DNA from: Astrothelium macrocarpum
Taxonomy: Eukaryota > Ascomycota > Dothideomycetes > Trypetheliales > Trypetheliaceae
Assembly (NCBI GenBank): GCA_021030915.1
Contig: JAGEMR010000022.1
Span: forward strand, 1-64,000
Direction: 5' to 3'
Length of the DNA: 64,000 nt
Shown: positions 56,085-64,000 of the stretch, piece after piece
Numbering within the stretch: the first letter of the stretch is position 1
Layout: every line of letters starts with the position of its first letter
The notes under the pieces: generated by a model
What the model saw: the letters and a program-made list of their open reading frames with translations, nothing else
Databases searched by the model: none
What the model was told of the DNA's origin: nothing
Made by a program: the position numbers and the translations under genes

Positions 56085-58612
56085 TCATCGATAGGCTGTT
56101 TGAGCAGCAAAGATACTCGCCGATGCAGAAGCAGCCCAATCATTCTCATCGTATGGCGGTGTTGGCCACTGCGACGTTGGCTGCTCATTTTTGGGTCTTG
56201 TTTTGAGAATGTCCAACGGTTTGGTCGGAGTGATGGCTTGGTTGTGGCCAAAGCTAATGCCATTCTTATTCGCAGACGGAGAAGGGGTGAGATAGGGCAC
56301 CGGATAGCCTGGATCAGTACTAGCCTGGTTGATGGGCGGTCGGCTCGCGCTTGCATACATCGAGGAGACAACTGGATTAGATTGTCGATCCAGCTTCTTG
56401 GCTGCTTTGTGAGCAGAGTTGAGAGCCTCATCCAGCAGCTCGTCCTCTTCGTCTGGTGTCTCGTAACGGTGAACGGGTTGCGTGCTTCGCTGTAATGCCC
56501 GTCGTGTTCGGCTAGAAATTGGGCCTTGACCTGGTCCACCTGCAGCTTCGACATTCCGATTTTCAGAGCCTTGTGGTAAGGAATGATGTCTTTTGAGCAT
56601 AGGATTGCTGGCAATCCTACTCGGCGTTTTCGAAGCATTATTATTGCTATGAACATTCGCAGCGGCATCTAGGCTGTATCTCACGTTTTGCAGTGCCTTA
56701 TCAAGCTCAATACTCGAAAGATCGCTGTCGTTTGTCGGTGCACTTGGAATTGCTGGAGGATCAATCACCATCGAGGTACGATTGCTGCTAACCCATGGGG
56801 CACAGCCAGCATTCGCCTCAATGTCATCGGCATTGGGTGACATTGGTGTTTGATGTCGGCCAGAGAATCTTCGAGCTCGTTTCCTGAGATGAGAGAAAAA
56901 GCTTTCTTTTTGCCCATTTGGAGGAGATGCAAGGCCGCTCTGACCATTGAGTGCTCTCTCGGCTTCCTGTCTATGCAGATCTGCATAGTGGTTACCGTGT
57001 GATGCGACCGAAAGCTGTCTGCCAATCTTCTTGGCAGGGTTTTCGTCCCGTGCAGGTGGTCTCGAATCAGCCTGAGCTGTTACTGCATCCGAAAGAGGTG
57101 AGATAGGCTTGATAGATGGGAGTATAGGTATTGGCGCGCCAACACCATTGGTCCATGTAGATCGTTTCTGGGCATTTGGCCGAGCCGGTTTAGCTTGCGC
57201 TTGTTGATTTGTACTTTGAGCATGATTGTCCGGAATGGGTGATGCTTCTGGAGACATGGGCTGGTTCTGGGGAACGTGCTGTGGCACCGCCGGAGCACTT
57301 TCCCTTGCAACCAAAGAACGCCTAAACCATGAAGAACTCTTGGACGACAACTGAGGTTCAGAGCCATCTTTGCCCTCAATGGTAGAATGCTTACGCCCAA
57401 GCAATCGTGAAGATGAGTTTGATTTTGGTCGCAACGGATCGTACGCGTCTGTGAAGTACTCGTGTCTCATTGCCTGAGTAGAGGTTGGTCGACTTTTAGG
57501 ATCCCACATGAGACACCAAGTAACGAAGCTTGCAAGGCTTGCCGGCCATTCCGGAGGTTGCAAAATTGTTTCCATAGAATGAGGAGCCATCTTGTGCAAC
57601 ATCGATTAGATCAAGTCACGTGGAAACAATTGCAGGTACGTACCTTTGGGAAAGAGAACCCCAATTTTTGAGCCAGTTTAATACCGTCCTTCCATTCACC
57701 ACCACCAACCCTCACTCCATGCTTGTTTACCCATGATCCTGGGCTACCCATGATCTCACAGACTCTCCAAACTTGATCGACCTCATTTCCTCCTGGGAAT
57801 AATGGTTTGAGGGTAGCGATTTCTACAGCCATAGCACCAATAGCCCAGATATCTACGGGTGCAGAGTATTCACCCGCACGAAGCAGGACCTCGGGTGCCC
57901 GATACCATCGAGTCGATACGTACGTAGTATAAGGCATTTTGGAGTGCGTTTCTCTGGCAAGACCAAAGTCGGCAATTTTGATTGTATAAGCAGGCGGTGT
58001 TGAAGGAGGAGTAACCAAGGACGAATATCTTTTAAATGCGTTGTTTTCCTGTGGTGCAGAGGTAGAAACAAGGATATTTTCGGGCTTGATGTCACGGTGA
58101 AAGAAACTGTGTTCATGGATGTGCTCCAATCCAGCGAGGATCTGGTATAGAATGCTCTTCACACTGCTGGGGTCGAGTCTCTTGTGTTCTCTAGCTTTCA
58201 TTAGTTGGTAGAGATTTCCATCCATGTATTCCATTGCAATGTGAAGCTTTTTGCTGAGAGGGTCCAGGAAAATGTCCAGTGCCGGAACCAAATGCGGATG
58301 AGCGGGTAATGCTCTCATGAAGATGACTTCTCGAAGCTCCAGACAATGAGCGAAGCTCTCGAATTGCTTTTTCATCGTCTTGACTGCGACCTACATAATG
58401 TTAGAATTCCATAGATTAGTTTCACCAGAAGATCTTACCAGAGTTCCTCTTCGCGCGATATGTGCACCGGTACTTCGAACACGGGCGAGCGCAACACTAC
58501 CAAAGCTACCATCACCAATCTCCTTGAGGACTTCATATTTGTCCTCGAGACACACAGCACCATGTGTACCATGAGACCAGCTCCGGTAGGACATTTCGTG
58601 CCCAACCGTCAT
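56085..58612 (-). CDS. imeB: RCK/MAK-type protein kinase (ImeB/Ime2/Crk1 family)
   Basis: Three minus-strand exons, 58612-58439, 58390-57644 and 57590-56085, have introns of 48 and 53 nt. The product is 808 residues. The kinase domain covers about residues 24-345. Key sites are the Gly-rich loop EIGDGSFGSVALARV, Lys62 (VAVKTMKK), a catalytic HRDIKPEN with Asp158, DFG at about Asp199, and an activation loop with T-x-Y (PYTTYVSTRWYRAPE). The third exon supplies the end of the kinase fold (CLMWDPKSRPTS). A 440-residue Ser/Pro/Asn-rich tail follows, ending near SIFAAQTAYR. This matches the Ime2/ImeB/Crk1 group, which in fungi control meiosis, light-dependent sexual development or morphogenesis. 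The tail is probably regulatory. The 5' side has no other gene for more than 5 kb. Confidence 0.92.
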
Positions 58613-61430
58613 GATGATAAGACAATATACGCAACGTACTCAAGACTCTCGATAGCACGACTGGTACGTTCAAACGCCCCAAGATAAGAGATAAGCTTTT
58701 CTTCTAACACAATGTAAGCAATCACGCGTGTATGAATTCGATCAAAAGGAATATACTCACTTGTACTGCAGTGAGCGCTAAGAAGCGTCACAAGCGATTG
58801 GTGGATGGAGTGTTCATGGATAGGAGGTATTATGATTGAATGCCAGAAGAATATGAACAGACTAAGTTGGAAAGGGCAGTCCGGAAGTTGAAGCAGGGAG
58901 GCTTTTCGATTGTGTAGCAGTGAGAGTGAAGGTAAACTAGGTAGGGAATTCAGGGTTCAACGAGTGATGTAGCTGACAGGAATAAAAGAGTGTATGCAGT
59001 GGACAATCAAGGAAAGGGTAGTTTGCAAAGACGGGATGACTTTGGAGAGTACCAGATCTTCGGTATGGGGGTCCCGCGAGGAAGATTCTCCTTCGGATGT
59101 CGATCGGCAAGGAGTGGGAAAGGTCAGCGGTGTGGCGCGTGGCTTGAATAAAGATGGATGATGCCGCCAGATCGAGCCAGATGTGATGAAGAAGGATCGA
59201 AGGACACTTTTGCTTGGAACCTTTCCAATTAGAGGGTACCTATCAAAGGCTGGGAACGTGCCCTTCCTGAAACCGTCTAGGAGAATGACGACGTCGGTGG
59301 AGGAAGTTTACCAAGGTTGTCGGCAGTCGTGGAAAGGGCGCTGATGCCTGGTAATGGAGAATGATAATAATGCAAGAGGTGGTCGGTGCCTTCTGGATGA
59401 ATTAAAATCTTGGTCGGGGGACAGCACAGAGCATAAGTGGTTCCCTTCCTATCTCGGACTTGTTTTAGGTGGATTTTAGGCACGGGGGAATGCTTGCGAC
59501 CGCGAGTGGAGTCAAAAGAGAAAGGGTACGTGGCGGTCGGAAAACAAGCAATGAACAGCAATGAAGGGATTCGGTCAGAGCGGAAGCGCGGGTGCGCGCT
59601 CTAGAAGGGATGCGCACGCTCCTGGGGCTGAATCGCGAGGTTGCTGGGGGAGGGAAAGGTCGGTGGATGCCAGCACAGAGGCGCGCCAGCTTCTTCGCCG
59701 CGACGACGGCGGTGGTGGAAAGTTCGGACCGGCCCAAGCTTGAGACGAAGAAGACGGCGGCGGCTGGTGGTCGCTGCGCGGCCTAGTGAACCGGCGGCCG
59801 ATACGGGCGTGAGTGTTATTAAAGGCAGCTGGTGGGTGAGTTTGCAGCGGCGAGCAGGGCATGCGCATCTCACATAGTCTGGGGAAGCTCAGGTGTGCAG
59901 ACGCAGAATTGGGAGGCGGTGGCCAAGAGAGGACGAGAAAACCGGGCCCACTGCAACTCCTATATGGCAGCTAGGCACGGTGACCGGGCGTGCAGCGGCT
60001 TAGTTGGAAAGCTGGCACTGGGCAATGCGCGTGGCAGCCCCCGATTGCGCGCTGCGCTGTCGCGTCGAGGGTCCAGTTGGTGCGCGTCTGGGATTGGGAG
60101 AGACTGCACTACTAACTACCTAAGCCGTTGCGCTGCTTACGCTTCTCAGTGCTCAGTTGGCGACGCAACTGCAGCAGCAGCCTCGCCAGCTGTTGGCGTC
60201 AGTGACGGCGAGGCTGGCGGGCACCGGATGGTACTGGCTTGCGTGAGCTGATGGGCAGGAGAGTTGCTGTGTTTGGGGGCCTTGCAGTGAGCCAGAGGGC
60301 AGCCTTCCGGGCTCCCGCCGTTCCACCACTACCCCTTCCGAGCCTGCCCTCTGCTACACCTGCCTGGCTTGCTGGGTACGGAAATTATGCTCATTATCCA
60401 AATTATCAATAATTGGAGGTTCGAGCGTTCATGCCCGACATGGGTGACCGTCACTTGGACTAGTCCCACGCCCGGCGTCATTACGCCGCAAATCAGTTTC
60501 ACATCGGACTTTGTTTTGTTGCGTTGGTGGTGCTGGTGCTTCCAAACCTCTGACCTAACTCCACCATGTTTTCTTCCTGCAACGCTGCGCTTCTGCACGT
60601 CATGTTGGTGTATTTGTCACATGTGACAGAGCTATTGAAGGCTAGGAGAGATTGTACTCTTAAGCTTCCCAAGCCCATATTAAGAAGTGCCATCGTCATA
60701 AATCGGTGCATCGCTGGCTTCGGAAGTTGCCATGGCCCTTGAAATTTCGCGGGCATGACGAGCAATTTGGTCGAGTACCAGGATGCCCCTTTTCCGGGCT
60801 CTGAAGTTGTCCAGCCATCTCTGCCGAAGCTTGCGCCGGCGTGACGGGGATGGAGGATACCCCTGAGCCGGCGTGGGAGTGATGGATGAGCTAGTTGTGC
60901 CTCGGAACCCAAAAGCAGCGGGCTGCCCTGTTTTAATGCCTGCATCTGCCGGCTCTTGTTCCTGACTACCGCAACTTTAATTGGCTCGCTGGGCTTACGC
61001 GAGCTGTGATTTGTTCATCCTTACTCCCTCGTGTTCCAGCCCGGCGGTGTTCCTCTTTCATTATCCCATGGTCCTGCAAAGTCGTGCGAGACGAAGGATG
61101 CGATGCTGATCGCACGTTGTGCATGCTGCCCAGGATCTTACCAACTCTGCCGACGGTTGAAAAAACATCTCGGCATGGCGGAAGCAGAACCCTTTCGACC
61201 CAAGATCTCACTCAATGCCGCAACGAGGTAAGCCTGTTCTTAGCCGACCGCATTCCTATGGACAGGTGGCTTTAGTCCTGTCGTCATGCTGTCTGAGCTT
61301 GGATTCTGGAACGATTTTACGTCGCGATCGAGCTGCCAACTTTTCTGACTCTACGTCATGTTTGCTTTTCTGTGGTCATGGAACGGAACTCCTCCACCCT
61401 TACCATCTTTTTCGGTCCTTACATTAGCTT
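58613..61430. other. Kinase upstream region, GC-rich middle, no gene
   Basis: This lies upstream of the kinase gene. It has a GC-rich core (about 59560-60200) whose long overlapping frames on several strands look like compositional artefacts. A minus-strand frame at 60499-60945 is also unrecognised. The kinase may have a long leader or promoter here, as for other developmental kinases. Confidence 0.5.
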
Positions 61431-64000
61431 ATCCCGATCAAGTTAACGGAAAAATTTAGTACAGCTTCGTAATTCACACGCTTGGGGCTCGAGCAGAGCT
61501 AGTTGCGGACAATCATACCTCGTGGTTTGCCGATTATCGGGCGGGCCGCAATGCATCCGTGCGGTGCGTTGCGGTCAGCTCCGTTATTTCTATTCTAATC
61601 TTAGCACGTGTCAGCGAAGGCGATGGCAGCATGGGAGTATGGGAGATCTTTCATGTCAGGTACCGAAATACTTCCGATCCTAGTGAGTCGACGAACGTCC
61701 GTAATATTTGCCTCTGAAATCATACAATCCTCACTATCTGATGTGAGGTCACAGTACGACACGGTGTTTCATAATTAGTATCATATAAAATTGAGGAGTT
61801 AGCACGCAGGCTGAAGTCTGCACCAACATCAAATTACATTAGTTTGTCCTGTAACTTATCCGCTTAGCACGAAATTAAACGTACTCAAAGACAACCTTCA
61901 TCAACCTCTAATATTCGAATCATCGCTGATCTGAAGAAATCCTACCTGGGGAATATCAAGCCAGGAGGACTGAAAGCTCTTGATCGCCAGGCCAAGCATG
62001 CATGGGATCGAAAAGCGCGAAGCAAGATACGCCACAATCCTTCGGTCTAGAAAATCCTCGTTTCATATATAAAGACATGTTCTACGTACTCCAACTCAGA
62101 CCGCCTGCTTAAGCGAGATATTCGCATTAATTCAGTGATTTAGAGTAGATCATACCAACATTTCAAAAATCATCAGGCTTACTCAATAGTAACAAGGCCT
62201 GCGAAGCATAGTCAACGGCTTTACAGGCACCAAGCTTGGATGCATCAAAAGTTATATTGCAAGGGTCATGACGCGGGTTATTAGAGCTCTCTTTGGGGAA
62301 GAGCTGTAGGTTGAGCAAAATCTGTAGAGCTATTAGTTTCACTGCTCGCAGAATGTTATGGAGGTATCTTTCAAGAAAGCATTGTATCAGTTCTCCAAGG
62401 TGATGTACTTTTCCTCAAAAAAATCAGAAAGAACACAGCGAATCGGATTTCATCAGAACATCGCACAGGTCCAGAAGCCAACTGAAGACGTACCTATCAT
62501 CGAGATGCAATGAGTAGTTGCCGATTGCTGGACCGGTCAGCTATTAGAAAATGGTAAAAACGCATTTCATAATATGGCTCGCCATTTCTGGCGCAATCGT
62601 TAGAAAAATTTTCACGTATTCCATAACATTGAACATGAACTCAGAGATATGAATACACGTACCAAAGCTGAAAGCGATCACCATATGCGCGAAGAAGCGA
62701 TCTGCGAATCTAGATGCCATGGTCTCATCAGTATAATAGCTCATCCGCTTCTATCAAAGGGACCCTTATGCAAAGAACGATTGAACCATCTATAGTCAGG
62801 CTACAGTCGTATATTAGTGAGCGCTCCATATAGTGACATGTGACAGAGACTAACCTCATTAAATCAGAATTTTCAGTGTTGATAGATCATCTCCGGACAT
62901 GCCCTCGTTACAAGGCACGCCGTTCAAACAGTGTGAATAGAAATCATCATGAGAAGATGAAAATATGTATAACCAAATGAAAACGAAGAACGTATATACC
63001 TAACCGACTATGTTAGCATTTACCTCAAAGCACCACAAAGGACTTTATCAAAACAAGTATGCTATGCTCAGCTGACGTAGTCTCAACATGCCTCTTCACG
63101 AGCCACGGCCAGCAAAGTTGTACGCTTTGCTTGTATCGACTGTGATCGCGAAATGCGTTCTGTCCGCCCGTACGTTCAAGTCTTCTTCATAGAATAGGAA
63201 AGGATGAGTTAGAAATATAGAAGGATGACTACCTGTCGAAGACAACGTGTTAGCCATAGTCAAGTGAAACAATAAGCCAGGAGATCTGGGGAAGACAGGT
63301 AGGATCAGACAAGGCTGAAACTAGTAGACATTTCAACAAGTTTTGTTCTGTTCGAGGAATGCCTTTCCAATGTCGCTTGATCATCATAGAACGGAATCCT
63401 GGGGGTTGGACAAGTAGACTGAATTACCTTTGTAGGACGTGTCAAGGAGAGGAACCTTAGCTCAGTCCCGATATATTTAACAGTTTATCTCATTATTGCT
63501 TCTCGGGTAGAGATTCTTGACGGGATGCGCGCACACTGCTCAGTTATGGCAAGGTTGAGAATGTTTGTGGGGAGAACGGATGGTAAACGGAACCGAAACT
63601 CCTAAGATAGCAAACTCGTCAATTCTGTATCGTGAAAATAAACAGTACGGATAACTGGATATAATTGTGCGCTGATCAGAGTAATTCTAGAGACGTTTTC
63701 TTTCCTGCACGATGCTTTAGGAGTTGGATTATTCGTGGTAAGGTAATCATCCTGGGTATTGCACGTTGAATTTCAATAAGAGAAGCTGTGAGCATACGTG
63801 AGAGTTTTTGGCCATATCCCAAGCTCTGCTCAAAGGTTCTTTGACACTGGCAAGTGTCGCGTCTGCTTCATGTAGTTTTGAAGTGTGTGCTTGGCCGTCA
63901 ATTGAAGGTGTTTGTCGGAAGAAAAAGACTCGGCGAAACTTTTGTGCGCGAACCCCGAAACTCCAAATTTATTGGCGAATAGCAAAGCATTGCCAATTCA
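61431..64000. other. Terminal gene-poor region with scattered splice-like signals
   Basis: About 2.6 kb with no long frame. Short protein-like pieces occur. Plus-strand 61873-62050 encodes IADLKKSYLGNIKPGG and ends in a TAG. On the minus strand an ATG at 62720 (MASRFADRFFAHMVIAFSFG) is followed by GTACGT. A minus-strand piece near 63120-63260 encodes ADRTHFAITVDTSKAYNF. These do not assemble into one credible gene by eye. Confidence 0.45.

Noticed and set aside
59560..60251. Several overlapping frames in the GC-rich stretch
   Set aside because: Frames are open on both strands at once, as expected from GC-rich stop-poor DNA. None resembles a protein family.
60499..60945. 148-codon minus-strand frame
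   Set aside because: No domain, no hydrophobic or compositional pattern of a real protein, and no splice or start context.

Overview
The window is nuclear DNA of a filamentous ascomycete (Pezizomycotina; I cannot fix the class). The evidence is many short introns, mostly 48 to 104 nt, with GTRNGY-like donors and CTAAC/CTGAC branch sites. Fungus-specific families fit too: a SAT4-type rhodopsin-domain protein, a HET-domain relic, a GPI-anchored repeat protein, an Rds1-like ferritin-fold protein and an ImeB-type kinase. An AT-rich block at the left edge looks like a repeat-induced-point-mutation (RIP) isochore. I rebuilt gene models by hand, joining open frames at splice sites that keep the reading phase.

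Layout. 1-7 kb: AT-rich edge, one orphan ORF, and a large secreted GPI-anchored repeat protein. 7.7-12.6 kb: an alpha/beta hydrolase, an F-box-like protein, and a UBTD-type ubiquitin-like protein whose first exon is only the ATG. 14-25.5 kb, all minus strand: a PH-domain protein (Meu6-like), a SulP-STAS-cNMP transporter (Vsb1-like), GINS subunit Psf1, and an HMG-box transcription factor. 28.4-33.2 kb, plus strand: a mitochondrial-looking membrane protein and a PXA-RGS-PX-Nexin_C sorting nexin.

33.6-46.3 kb is rich in catabolic genes. An N-carbamoyl-D-amino-acid hydrolase and a dihydropyrimidinase/hydantoinase are divergently transcribed from a 700-bp gap. Next come a salicylate-hydroxylase-type FAD monooxygenase, an Rds1-like protein, a gene usually labelled casein kinase II beta 2, a probable overlooked small gene, and an APC-family amino-acid permease. 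The hydantoinase and carbamoylase would act in sequence (ring opening, then decarbamoylation). The permease could bring in substrate or move the amino-acid product.

46.3-52.4 kb is a gene graveyard around one intact SAT4-type membrane protein. It holds a HET N-terminal fragment, a cytochrome P450 N-terminal fragment, a possible NACHT-type fragment and an unidentified decayed gene. 52.5-58.6 kb returns to core genes: exosome subunit Rrp42, a SAM methyltransferase and an ImeB/Ime2-type kinase. The last 5.4 kb, upstream of the kinase, has no gene I can defend.
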